From: Maylandia zebra
Taxonomy: Eukaryota > Chordata > Actinopteri > Cichliformes > Cichlidae
NCBI RefSeq assembly: GCF_041146795.1
Contig: NC_135167.1
Coordinates: 8,166,954 to 8,230,953, forward strand
Length of the DNA stretch: 64,000 nucleotides
Direction: 5' to 3'
Shown here piece by piece: positions 51,761 through 63,607 of the stretch. The first letter of the stretch is position 1. Each line of letters opens with the position of its first letter. The notes beneath the pieces were generated by a model. That model was not told the origin of the DNA. It worked only from the letters and a program-made list of their open reading frames with translations, and did not search any database. Position numbers and translations under genes: made by a program.

Positions 51761-54700
51761 TTACACAACACAACAGGGAGACTCACAACTTCTGACGGAT
51801 TCTGCGAGAGATTCTCGATCCAGAGAAACGTCCCTTTGAGTCTCCTGCATCTGAAAAATTAACAAAACATGTATCTTAAGATCCTTGCCTCTGTTTTTTT
51901 TGTAAATCAAATGTTTTCTCATACAGTCTGGGGTCTTTCTTCTCCTTCACTTGAATGTACGCTGAAGGAGTGCATGCTTACCTTAATATGCTTTTTGAGG
52001 TATTCAGCTCTGCTCATGAGGCTTTTAATCTGATGAGATACAAAATTCCAATAAATTTGGTAACAGATACACAGTTACAACACAGGCACAGTGGCTTTCA
52101 TTTTAAACATGTTTTCTACTCAGGATTTTAACTGTGCCTGCAGCATGAATCCAGAAGCAAGGCTGACTAGTTAAAATATAATCCATCCCATAGTAGATGA
52201 GATAACAGATTGTACAGATATTCATAGTTCCTAGACTTCAGTGATCCCCCTTTTCTCTGGTTTTTAATAAAAAGTCTTCTTTGTTATCAAAAGGCTGTAA
52301 AACAAAACACATTAGTACAACCCTCAGCTGTAGTTTGTGGTTACATAACACTAGTAATTCTCAGACAGCTTCCAGTATGACCATATAGTCTAATTTTTTA
52401 CATTTTATTGTGACTTAATTGCCTTTAAGTGAAGTATACAGATGGTTAATTGTTTTTTGTTGTGTATTATGTATTTTATTTATTATTTACTCTACACTGT
52501 GCTGTTTTTGTGCATAAAACAAACAAACAAACAATAAATTCTGGATGCATGTTGGCAAAACCTGAATTAAATCAGATCAAACCAATCATCTCTGCAACTT
52601 AGTATTTCTATTTTTTGAAAAGATTTCATATGGCACACACGTGCAAGCGGTAACTGCTGTCATCACAAGGCTCGAGGATGCTCTTTACTGTGGTAATCAG
52701 TCCTTTGGTGATCATGAAGGTTTTTGGCTGCACCTAATACCTAGTTGTACCCCCACTTTGTCACAATTTAAAGCCAGCTCTCTCAGGTCTTACTGAAGTA
52801 ACATCTGAGGATCGTAATGACGGGAGACCTAAATTGATGACGTCCATAATGTCCCTTTAAAACACCAATCTTTGGAGCCAAATAATCATTCTGACCACAG
52901 GTTTTTAGTATCCGGCTCTGACCCCAACCTTATGTAGCCACAAAACTTTAATCACAATCCCTTTAATCACCAACTACAATAAATGTGGAACAAATCTACA
53001 CGGGTAAGCAAAGTATATGGGGCATGCTGATAACTTGCAGAAATTTTATTACCAACAAAGGCTACAAGACAAAGAGATCCCATGTATGCTCAGCCATAAT
53101 GACACTATGTCAACATACACTAGCTAGATCCAAGCTATGACTCACTACTGAGAAGCCAGAATATTGAATTACAGCTTTGAGAGACCAAAGTGTGCTCAAC
53201 AGTAGATATGAACGCACATGGAGGCCAGCCATGGCAGCATGTGTTGGCTTTTTTAGGTTCTCACATACACACATGCTTTCAATCTAATACCCCAAACTCG
53301 CCTCCCTAATGCTGCATTAGATTATTACAGCCGCAGCTGAATTTACTTAAGACAAGCACCCATAAAACTTCAAATAGGGAGGTCTACACGGCTCATTCAA
53401 TCCCCCCCCCCCCCTTTTTTTTTGGCTTTGTTGTTGAAATATGGCTGTCTGTTGTTGGATCAGTTTCTGGATTAACAATCTTCACAAAAACAAAAGACTC
53501 CGGAGCTTTACCAACAGACATACACAACACCTCATCAATGCAAGAATCCAGGATCCTAATTCCTCAAAGTTACAGTAAGCAATCTTACAGGATTGCAGAA
53601 TTTAGGGTTTTATTCAGCTTCGTTGAGGATGTTGGAAAAACATGGCTATTATTCCCCCAGGTTCTCGCAAGTGTAAGAAGATTAGAAATAAATAAATGGA
53701 TGCTGACCTTCTTGACATTTTAGATTCATCACATCCCCACATTTTTAAAAACATTTCATTTTTAGCTGACTGACTTTAAAGTTGACATTACTCTTTTGCA
53801 ACAGAGGCTTTCCAGCCTCTACAGTAACTGAAGTGGATTAGAAAAAACAATAGTCTATGAATGAGACATCTAGCTAAATTTTAGCAAAGTTTTTAAATTG
53901 TAAAACCAAAAAAAAAGCACCATAAAGCTTTATGTAACTGATAATTTGTCAGTATGTGTACCTCTGCAAGAGTGGTCACGTGACACACTGGTAATACAAG
54001 ATATCCAATTATCTACGTGGACAGTGATCTATGGGTATGTTACAGGAACTATAGATGATGAATTATATTATTTGTTCTTTACCAAAAAACAAAACAAAAA
54101 CAAAATCGTATTTGATGAGTGGAAAAAATGCTTGCAGGTTATGTGATGGAGTGTGTATTGTGGAAGGTGATCAGCTGAGGGCTCAGTGGAGGTAGGAGAT
54201 TGTCGTTCCTACTGTGAGCACTGAACCAGAATCCCTTCCTCACACACTCACCTCGCTGTGGAGCAGCTCCCTCCTGCGGCCCTGGGGCTCGGCTGGCTCA
54301 CCAAGAGGAGAAAAAAAAAGACATAAGAATAATGAGGAAAATAATGAGGAGATGAAGGGAGGAGAGAAGTCCAATACCTAATTACTTAGTTTGTTCTGGG
54401 AGAGGTCAACTACAAGACTGGATTTCACTAGTGAGGTTCAAGATGGGATGGTTTCTAATGTAGGCCAGTGTTTTCACCAACTACCATCCAAAAGAGAAGA
54501 CTCACAGAAAATGGAGAGAGATGAGCAGTAAAAAGAGGAGTCTGTGGTAGTTAGGCATGATGAAAAGCTGTGTGGCAAAGAGCTCCTAGACAGTCAAAGA
54601 ACCAATCTTTTCCCCCGACTATACTCCTCATGGTATCCTCTGCCACAACAAGGCTCCCTGACACTGGAGAGAGAAGGTGGTTGGGACTGCATTCACCAAC

Positions 54701-57700
54701 CAACTAAACCAGTATAGCATAACAAATCTAAAAAAAAAAAGAAAAAAAAAAAGCTATCAGCGTTATTCTACACGTGTAAAAATTTTCTTCAGACAGCTTT
54801 AGAAACTAATATCCATTTCAAGTGAAAAAGTAACAGTATTTTTTAATTGACCAGATTTGTTTCAAAAGCAGTATCTGAATGCTTAGAGCTCTTGTCTATT
54901 AGAAAGATAATAGTTTTTGTTTGTTTCCAGTGTGTAAACACAAATAAGTGAAGTGTTCTGTCTGAATGGGAAGCAGATGGCAAGGCTTTCATACCACACA
55001 CAGGGTGCTGGCACGGGTCTCATCCCAGCTCAAAGCCACATCTGGATCACTCTATTCCACCTCTTCCATTGGGCTGATCTTCCAGATGAGCTCATGAACC
55101 CAGCCTAATGGACGCCAGGCCACAGACAGAGTCACTGGAGTCTCTTCTGTTACTCTGTCTGTCATACTAAGTGTCCCCATCTCTCTCCAAGTCTGTGGTT
55201 TCACAGTCTCTTGTCTTTCACCCTTTCAGATTACCTTTCACTCTCCCCCGGTCACCCTTTCTTTGCATCCACCTCTCTAAAAGACCCTTTGTCATGTTTA
55301 GTATCTTTTCTTATTCTAGTTAAATTACTCTTTATTCACTCTCCAACGTCTTTCCCTTGAGGATCATTTTTCCTTAGCTATTTCTTGACCTAGCTATAGC
55401 CTCAACTCTAACTGAATTTCCTGAACTCTGAGTCCTAGCCTACTCATTATTACCCCACTTTACATAACTCTAAGTGCCAAGCTGCCTTTTAAAATTATTT
55501 TTCTTCAAAATCTTTCTTATTTTTCTCTCTCTAGTACCAAATATTTGCAAACACACGAACAAAGCTGCTACAGTCTCAGTGTGCAGAGAAAGTACCAGAT
55601 AGAGGACTACAAGATGGTTTCATTGTCTTTGGTGACACTTCAGCATTCCCTATGCTTTAGCACTTTAGCTTACCTTAAGAACCGGTGAAGTGGCTCAGCA
55701 ACCAACATCTATAAAAATCTGAATAACTGATGTTATAACGAAAGAAATGTATTTGTCTACCTGCTAGTCCCAACAGTAGTTCTCCTAAACACTGCTGGTA
55801 CATATCCAGTGCCTCAAGGTCATCTGATCCACTCTCCTCCTATACAGGAAAGTTAGGCAGAAATTATTTAAGCCAGTATATCAAGTAACTAAAAACTAAC
55901 TAGCACCACTACTACTACTACACAATTTATTCCCTTCTTGTTGGCTGCTGAAACAACAGACACAAAACTGAAAAAACAAACAAACATTTGTTTGGTTCAC
56001 AAATGAGCTTAAAAGATGTGGTTTGGATATCAATCTAAGAGAAGGGTTTGGTTTTTTACTCTTCCACTTAGGTCTTATTCTCCATTATATTGCCTTTACT
56101 TCACTTTGCCTTTATGTGTAACTACAGTGATGTCATCATCCCGCAATAAACCCATCTAACCTTAGCAATGGCAGTAGAGGCCATCTCCAAAGCAGCTAGC
56201 AGACGTGGCTGATCTTTAGACATTTCTGCAAATGAAGAAAAACAGAAAACTACTTTGCATTGCTGTTGAATTTAGATGGACACACAGCAGAACTCATTCT
56301 ACTGAAACATATGCAGAACTTTGAAATTAGCATGAAATATTGATGCATCTTATGACAAACTGTATTGTGGACACAGTGGTTTAGTTATATATTTGAGTAA
56401 TTGTTTGAGCTTCAGACTGAAGAAGCTTCTCGATGAGAGGTAAAACGTCTTCAAGAAACCTAAATAAGTCCAGACACTTTTCTTTCCAAGCTCTTTAGAC
56501 TACGATGACCTGGATGACTGAAAACCTTCACAGACATTTCACCTCCAGGACAAAGAGAAATGAACATTTTTTTCCTTCTAATACTGATTAAAGTTTTACA
56601 TGTTTCATCTTTGCATGTTTGCTATTCTACAAAAACCCATTTTGAAGTAAACATCCAATTATTTGATCTAAGTTAAAAGAAAAATGATACACAGTGTGTG
56701 GCTAAACAAGGCTCAAGTTTGATTCATAGTGCAGCACTAAGTGAACCTGGACTTCACAGACATGTTGCTTGAATGAAGGCTGCAAAGACTGGTGTGTGGC
56801 CTTGGTAATAATGTGTGGTGTAAACATAGGATATTGATTAACAAGCACAGTGCTTATGTAAAACAAAATACAGCAGGCTACATCCAGCTTGGGAGCCATG
56901 TGGTGCCTCAGCCTCTGCCCGGAGATGTATGTTTTTTATTTTTATTTTTTGTTTCTTTACCTCGGAGGATGTCCCTGGAAGTCCGCGCCTGCTCGAAGCT
57001 CAGCCTGTTGTCCGAAGCTACCAGGGCTTTCAGCTCCTCAGCTCTGGACACATACTGCCTGACCTGTGGAAAGGCCGCTTACATTGATTTAACTTAATTA
57101 CATCAACCACAACATATGGTTCTCATGCTCTCTATACACACATATGGTTTTCATAAAGAAGAATTCATTACAAGTGAGAGCCACTGGATTATAGGGAAAA
57201 AAGCAACTGAAAATAGAGGGCAATCCACATGTGAATGTGAGGACTGTTTTCAGGCCTACCTTTTGCCTGAGGGCCTCTTTACGTTGACAATTTGTTTCAT
57301 CTAGGGAGGGCAAAGAAAAGAGATGTGTTGGTTTTTCATTTATTGAGTTTCCTTTGCCAGTTTATTGTGCTGGAACAAAGACAGTGCATCATAGTGGGCC
57401 TTAAGTCATAGACAGGATATTATGGTGGTTGTTGCTCTTACAATAAATAGCAGGGACAAAGTGCTCAAGAGCACTGCAGTAAAGCGAGAGTGCTGCAGAC
57501 CTCTCCCCCTCCTGGTCCTTCTGAACGGCCTGTAGGACCAGCTTTTTCTGGAAAGAAGAAACAGAAAGTGGTATTACTGATTGGAAACGGATACAAACGT
57601 CTATTCATTAACACCACACAGCGAAAGTATGTTTACAGACCTACAAACGCATGTATAAAAGTCAGTCACATACAAAATATTTCTTGAAAATCTGGAATAA

Positions 57701-60700
57701 TCCTAGTCTCTTACCGCTTTCACTATACTTTCTGCAGTTGGCATGTGCTCCATATCCACAAAAGGGTGGGTAAAGAACTCTGCAAAGGTAATCCGGGCAT
57801 CTGGATTTCTCTCCAGCAGCCGCAACAGAAGGTCTCTGCAGTCCTTGGATACCCTGGCCCCGGGAGGGAGCTGATACAAAACACAACCTTATTGCATTGC
57901 ATCCAATCGGCATGGTGATACAAGGAAAAAGGACAGCACATTGTTACCACAGACCCTCTGGTCTCACGTTGCTACTTTCTGTCAAAAGATGACCTTTAAA
58001 CTCTCTGTGTGAATCCCTGGATAATGGGCCATGTGCTAATGCAATCAATTAAGTCTAAGACTAATGTCTGATTCAAGAATCCTAGTGTTTTGAAAGTCCT
58101 CCAACATTAAAGTGCACGGATCGCGGATGCCCCAGTAGCCCATCACGTACAAAGGCTGGACAGAGGGTTTCATTACTGTCATGGGACCTTTGCTGCACGT
58201 CATTCCGCCCCTCTTTCCCCTTTTCTTGTCTCCATTAAAGAAAGGGTAAAACAAGCACATGTTTTCTTGATAATTCTTCCAATCTTAAGCCTAATGTGGT
58301 TTGCGCATGTGGCAAAAAATAGGACAAAGACACAAATAGAGTTATTAGTTACTAAGCCATTTAATTAATTATCTCTCTCTGTCTCTTTTTTAAGAGATCA
58401 CAAGCCCTTGTTTTCTGTATGTAAACACAGTTTTCAGTCCCAGACTGCCCTCTTAAATCAGTATTTGTCAAACTCTGGAGTAGACCACAGAATCACTGCA
58501 GGAGAGGACAAATGAGAAGAGTAAAAGTATGGAATGAAGCTAAGAGAGGATAACATTTATTTAGGGAATAAACAAACAGCTTATGCTGCTGTCTTGATGT
58601 TTATTTCACTCAAATTCATCTAGTATCTTTTATTATTTCTCATCATTTAAAAGTTCATGTTCTTCAGCTTCCTAGAAGAGACATTTCAGATTGTCTTGAA
58701 TGTTGTAGGTGATTTAAGAGGACCAGTCATGTTTCAGTAGAGCTTCAATTGCTGGTTCCTCTTGAGTGGAATAGTTTGCCATCTAGTGGTTAAATCCAGT
58801 ACATGGGAGAAAAATACTTGCAACTGTTGTGTTTTCTACACAGGCCACCTACAGCATATTTCAGATTTACTGTTAGGAAATTATTACTATGCTATCTAAT
58901 TTGAAGAAGATGTAATGATACATATCAATCTGGAAAACCTGATCAACCCCAATATACTATGGAGATACTGTACAAATGTAACAAAATGAAATGCTTAAAT
59001 TTGTGCCTTTGCATACTGACGAGCAATTTTTATAAACATAAGAAACATAACTATAGCATTCAGCAGGATTTCTACATCCATAGTTGGAATAGTCATTGTC
59101 ATTTGCACATTTGCTCATAACCAGTGCAATTCAAGTTTTTCTAACACATTCACCAGATTGCTCATAACTTACTTCAATAGGTTGGTTGCTCCTGATCTTC
59201 TCCTCTAATTCAGCATATGACTTTGATGCAAATGGTGCTCTGCCAAACAATGCCTCTGTGTGCACAAAAACAATGGGCAGTAGATTATTACAAAAGAATA
59301 ATTATGCAATAATTACTGAGTACTTCATAATAAAAAAAATAAAGAAAGTGATTCAACTGAGCAATCTTAATAAACTCTTGCACACAGATACACAGATAGA
59401 CAGACAGATAGACAGATAGATATTAAAACAATCAACAACTTGAATGTTGGATTTTATTGAAAAATTCTGTGCAAATGAAAAATTAAATTAATTCTACTTA
59501 GCTTTTCTAAAAAGCACATAATATAAAATATTCTTTTCATTTTGCACTGTACAGTGTCACACCGATAGCACACGTTACTGCTGTGTGCTATTACAATATT
59601 ATTGCACAATTACTGCACTAAAAACCCATAAAGGGCTCTTCACCACTCTGTCACTTGATGATTAATAGTTCAATTCTACTTTTAGCCTACTGAGTGAGCT
59701 CTTTCAAGCCTGCAGGGTCAGTCAGCTGATTAGCCTTTTATTGCTGGAAAAGGAGTGGTGTCAAGATATTATAAATTACTGTCAGAAGTGAGACACACAA
59801 CATGGCACAGGACAGATTACACCAGATTCTGTGTACCCAGAACCACATTAGTTGCCAAGATGTCTAACACAAATGCATTACAAGTGACAAATGAAGCAAA
59901 GTATTCTTCATGTTGATGGCATTTCACATTCACAAGAGATAAAATATGTGAACACGCAGTACTTGCCATAGAGAATAACTCCTACAGACCACAGATCCAC
60001 CCTGGAGTCATACTGCCGACGGCACACCATCTCAGGAGCCATGTAGAGAGGAGAACCTCTCAGGACACTCTGCTCGTCCCATGGGGACATGTATTGTGCA
60101 AAACCAAAATCTGTGGGCAAATTAGGAAGTAAATTACATCTGAAACTATCTGTTTATTCTCTACCAGTTGGCATGTTTACAGTAAAACATTAGCTTCCCG
60201 TGCTTGTTGTTTAGTGAGTGCATGTGATCACCTGCTAGTTTCAGGATAGAGCCGCTGAGCAGAATATTCTGGGGTTTCAAATCCAGGTGTGAGATATTTC
60301 GCTCATGAAGAAACTGGAGGGCACAAGCTGTTTTTGTGGACAGATGTAATAGCTCAGGATAGAATATGAATGCAATTTTATTCCACAAACAAGTATGCAC
60401 AGCTGAAAAAGTTTTCGAATTGGATTTAATTTCCAGACTTCCTAAAACGGGTATGTAAAAACCTGCTTCATGCTGATTGCTTTCAAACAAGTCTCTCATC
60501 AAAAACATTCACATAAAACTTCAGCAATATTGTTTGAAATGGGAATCACCCACCAATCTGCTGCAGGAAGCGCCGAGTCACACTCTCAGGTAAAATCCTG
60601 CGACTGCGAATGAAGCAGGAGAGATCGCCACCAGAACACCATTCAAGAATCAAGTAAATATTTTCAGCATCCCACTGATGAAAAAGAAAAGTTCAGACAC

Positions 60701-62544
60701 TGAGGGACAGAGTCGAAGCAAGAGTATTAGTTTTATTTCACATTTATTTCGTTAATATCTTTCTTAATGTTTTAAAAACATAAATATCAGCTAAAAAAGA
60801 AGAAAACAGGAAAAAAACATATAAACAAGAGAGAAATTATATAAAAAATTTATATAGAAAATTATATAGAAAGTGATATCCAAACAATTAATGTAGAAAA
60901 AGGTGCAAATATAGTAAACACAATATTGTAAATAACAAAATGTTTTAAAACAATTTATTATTTAATCTGGGAAAAGTTTATATAATAATATGGGTCTAGT
61001 GCCTTTCTGTTCCTTTTTCCTATTTTATTGATTTTTTTAAGTACCACAAATATTATTTACAGTATTTTTTTATTTTTATTTTGGGAGATTGCTGCAACTG
61101 GTCCAGGGTGTATCCTGCTTCTCACCCTACAACAGCTGGGAGAAGCTCCCGCCCTTATATTCCTGAACTAGATGAACAGTTATTAAAAAGCCAGACAGAT
61201 AATATGGGACACAAAACTCTGCTCATCAAAAAAAAAACCTTGCATAAGTACCAGCTATACTAAAACACATGTATGAGCTAACCTGGAAGTCTTTCAGCTG
61301 CACTATATGAGGATGGCGCACAGTCTTTAGGATTTCAATCTCTGTGAGCAGATTTTCTGTGGAAGCCTTGTTAAGAGTCTTCTTTCCAACTACTTTAACT
61401 GCAACCACCTCTCGACTGTTCCCCTGCAAAACAAACAAACAAACAAACAAAAAAAGGTTTTAACAGGACTGCATAGTCATTTGAGAAATCAAGTACGCTC
61501 CATGACTAAAAAGTCCACAGAACCAACTTCAGCAGCAATGACTTGTGACCGTTTTCTGCATGACTACAGTTTCTCACATTATGGAAGAATTTTGGCCCAC
61601 TCTCCTTTACAGTGTAGTTTTAGTTAACTGAAGTTTGTAGAAATTAATTTATATTCAGCTCTCTTAAGGTCTTGCCACGCTTTTAAATCGGGTTGAGCTC
61701 TGGACATTAACTGGACCATTCCAAAATCTTGCTTCTTTTCTTTTTCAACCATTCGTGACCAAATTAAGACAATGCTTTAACTATCAGTCAAATAGCCTCG
61801 CATTTTACTCTACAATATTGGTGCCGAGATCCTGTGGCTGAAAAACAAGCCCAAATTACCACTCCACTAATGTTGTTGACAGTTGGCAGGTGTTTGTGTT
61901 GATATGCTGTATTTTTGCTAAGTAGGGGCTGTACATTATAGCCAAACATCTCCACTATGGCTTTGTCTGTCCAAAGGACATTGTTTCAGAAGTCTTTTGA
62001 TTTGTTATGTGCCATGTTGATTTGAGAGATAAGAACTTTTCTCCTGATAACCCCTCTTAGCAAGCCATATTATTCCGCCTTTTTCTAACTTTACCATCAT
62101 GAACTTGAACATTTAACATGCTAGCTGAGGCTTTTGGAGTTAGGCTAGGCCTCTGTTAGGCTAGGACTCGGAGTTCAGGAAATTCAGTTAGAGTTGAGGT
62201 GACCACTTCTAAAAAATCTCAGCTTTTTTAGAAGTTGTCACACTTGCAGATGATCAATTAATCAAATGCGCAGGGTTGCATGGACACCTGTCTAAACTTT
62301 CTTTTTGACATTATTATGCATAGTGCATAACATACTCTGTGTGAGCCTTAAATGCAGAAAGAATTAGGAATGTAAAATGTGTGGTATATAATCAAAATGA
62401 CTAATAATACCCACATTTACATATCACAGATTAACTCACCTTCCTGTAGGCTTTGTAGACTGTAGCATATGTACCACTGCCCAGCCGCTCTGTGAGAATA
62501 AAGTCTGACAGTTTTGGAGGAGCAAAGCTGGAAGTTGATGCCAT
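51761..62544 (-). CDS. ulk3: Serine/threonine kinase ULK3
   Basis: Fifteen coding exons, 5' to 3': 62544-62440, 61423-61283, 60674-60554, 60327-60232, 60110-59967, 59255-59173, 57870-57715, 57547-57442, 57300-57260, 57063-56961, 56225-56161, 55839-55761, 54292-54252, 52029-51982, 51850-51761. All phases agree and the joined protein is 472 residues, the human length. Kinase domain (about 14-270): glycine loop [12 protein letters not shown] with K45, HLDLKPQN with catalytic D138, DFG at 155, [10 protein letters not shown]. Two MIT-type helical regions follow, with [20 protein letters not shown] and EEAQ-like [17 protein letters not shown] segments. The C-terminus is more divergent (ends CCVV). 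ULK3 phosphorylates GLI proteins, promotes starvation or senescence autophagy, and delays abscission via ESCRT-III. Compared with human, the segment before DFG is three residues shorter. Exon 5 uses a GC donor. The gene is divergent from the TARS3-like gene. Confidence 0.96.
55400..55441 (+). repeat. 42-bp inverted duplicate, copy in ULK3 intron 12
   Basis: The sequence beginning CCTCAACTCTAACTGAATTT is the reverse complement of 62158-62199 with one mismatch over 42 bp. It has no coding role and flanking bases do not match. Confidence 0.85.
56411..56536 (+). repeat. Dispersed teleost repeat in ULK3 intron 10
   Basis: CAGACTGAAGAAGCTTCTCG, ATGAGAGGTAAAACGTCTTC, AAGTCCAG and CTACGATGACCTGGATGACT are recognised from a widespread fish repeat that often retains these words even when old. 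Its class is not certain; it may be the 3' part of a retroelement coding region. Confidence 0.6.
58105..58215 (-). repeat. Possible tRNA-like repeat fragment in ULK3 intron 6
   Basis: Read on the minus strand the segment has GGGGCGGAATGACGTGCAGC, AAAGGTCCC, CAGCCTTTGTACGTGATGGG and CTACTGGGGCATCC, which resembles a common teleost tRNA-like repeat. The open minus-strand frame across it (58260-58045) is therefore not taken as a gene. Confidence 0.42.
59385..59422. repeat. (GATA/GACA)n microsatellite in ULK3 intron 5
   Basis: Alternating CAGATA and CAGACA words form a short tetranucleotide repeat just beyond exon 6, inside ULK3. Confidence 0.9.
59965..59966 (-). other. ulk3: Non-canonical GC splice donor, ULK3 exon 5
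   Basis: On the minus strand exon 5 ends ...CTCTATG and the intron begins GCAAGT. Taking GC as the donor leaves one base (G) that joins AG of the next exon to make GAG, giving LYEALFG, which is the family sequence. The remaining donor positions (AAGT) are perfect consensus, as is usual for GC-AG introns. No GT in the neighbourhood keeps the frame. Confidence 0.85.
61101..61200 (+). repeat. Retroposon 3' end fragment in ULK3 intron 2
   Basis: GTCCAGGGTGTATCCTGCTT, CTCACCCTACAACAGCTGGG and CCTGAACTAGATGAACAGTT are a diverged second copy of the family at 39252-39385. The short plus-strand frame across it (61081-61263) is not a gene. Confidence 0.58.
62158..62199 (-). repeat. 42-bp inverted duplicate, copy in ULK3 intron 1
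   Basis: This is the partner of 55400-55441 in inverted orientation (41 of 42 bases). It lies within the Tc1 relic and abuts the hairpin that follows. Just before it the word GTTAGGCTAGG occurs twice, suggesting local duplication. Confidence 0.85.
62199..62241. repeat. Short perfect-type hairpin in Tc1 relic
   Basis: GTGACCACTTCTAAAAAA and TTTTTTAGAAGTTGTCAC are inverted copies (17 of 18) separated by TCTCAGC. In related Tc1 copies only one arm of this sequence is present, so the second arm is probably a template-switch product. Confidence 0.7.
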
Positions 62545-63607
62545 GTTGCCACCAGCATGAGATTCTCCCACACAGATCTAAGCTGGAATTTAAGATCGAT
62601 ATGCTGCCTGTTAATACCAAATACCTAATTTTAACCAGCACGAAGAGAAGGAAGGGAAAGTCGTCAGTCTGACCACAGCCATATCGCTTCAAAACTATTG
62701 CAATAAAGCGTATTTCAAATATTCTATCAAATACATGTTTATAGTATAAACATTTTATTGAGTTGGCGTCACTTATTCTTCTCTATCCAGGCAGGCAAAT
62801 CAATAGTTTGGTGAAGACTATAGCTTCAGTTTACTTTCGGTTGTTGTATCCTGAATTCATGCCGAATTTCAGACAGGCTAATGAATGCTCGTCTAGCAAG
62901 TATTTATCATCCTAATACACAAAAGAACCGTAAACAGTTTTTTTTCTTTAAAAGTGCACACATTCCTGTTTACCCTGTTAGCTTCAGAAGTTCTAGCAAG
63001 CTAACTTAGCACTTTTACATTATGCTAGTATGTACACAGCCACTAGATGTACTCGAAGTAAACCAATGCCCGGATTAAACACAGAGTATATACAGGTTTC
63101 CTGGTTCACACAAAAATAACAAATGGACCAGGAAATATCTGTCACGAACCTGTAGGCCAGCCGCAGCATATGAATGAGGAAAGTACTGTTTACATCCCTG
63201 CTGTTAGACTGTCTCATGCTGTACAGCAGCTGACGTCAACACGTATTAAAAATATGTTACTGCCTCCTAGTGTTGATACTCCGTTACTGCAAGTCAAGGG
63301 AGCGATGGCTTTCTATGAAAAAGTCGTTTTTGATAGCGGTTTAGTATACTAGGAAATTAGAATTGTAACACCCACAAAAATATTACTCACTTCTCGAGGA
63401 GATCAGTTAAAAGATCTGCTTAAAACTGAATAAATCCTTTTTTTTAACCTAGTATTAATGTAAAACATGTAAAACTCTATATCAAATCTAATTTGGTTAG
63501 AGATAGATCATTTTTTTGGTTTGTCCTTTTACCACAATTTGGAGTCGAGGCTTTTATTTTCTATAAAAGCTCAGCGGAAGTCAGCTGTCATTGGTGGTCA
63601 TTTAAAG
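62545..63607. promoter_or_regulatory. Divergent promoter region of ULK3 and the TARS3-like gene
   Basis: The two start codons are 1063 bp apart on opposite strands. A perfect CRE palindrome TGACGTCA is at 63231-63238. The ULK3 transcript probably has a noncoding first part in 62545-63200, since its ATG context (GGCAACATGG) is close behind exon 1 but no TATA box is evident. Which start sites are used cannot be seen. Confidence 0.5.
63231..63238. promoter_or_regulatory. Full CRE palindrome
   Basis: TGACGTCA is the consensus CREB/ATF site. Its placement between divergent genes makes it a plausible shared element; chance occurrence of an 8-mer in 64 kb is about one, so position is the only support. 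Confidence 0.4.

Larger units (their letters stand above)
61525..62300 (-). mobile_element. Tc1-like transposon relic in ULK3 intron 1
   Basis: On the plus strand the words run antisense to a fish Tc1 transposase: GAATTTTGGCCCACTCTCCT, TCTTAAGGTCTTGCCACG, CATTATAGCCAAACATCTCC, TGTCCAAAGGACATTGTTTC, AACATTTAACATGCTAGCTG, and near the end GATGATCAATTAATCAAA. The transposase direction is thus minus, the same as ULK3. Internal segments are missing and no open frame survives. The copy is longer than the one at 7570-7935 and belongs to the same family. An unrelated 42-bp segment and an 18-bp inverted repeat sit inside its 5' part. Confidence 0.72.

Noticed and set aside
58045-58260. 71-codon minus-strand frame in a ULK3 intron
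   Set aside because: It coincides with a dispersed tRNA-like repeat and is not flanked by matching splice sites.
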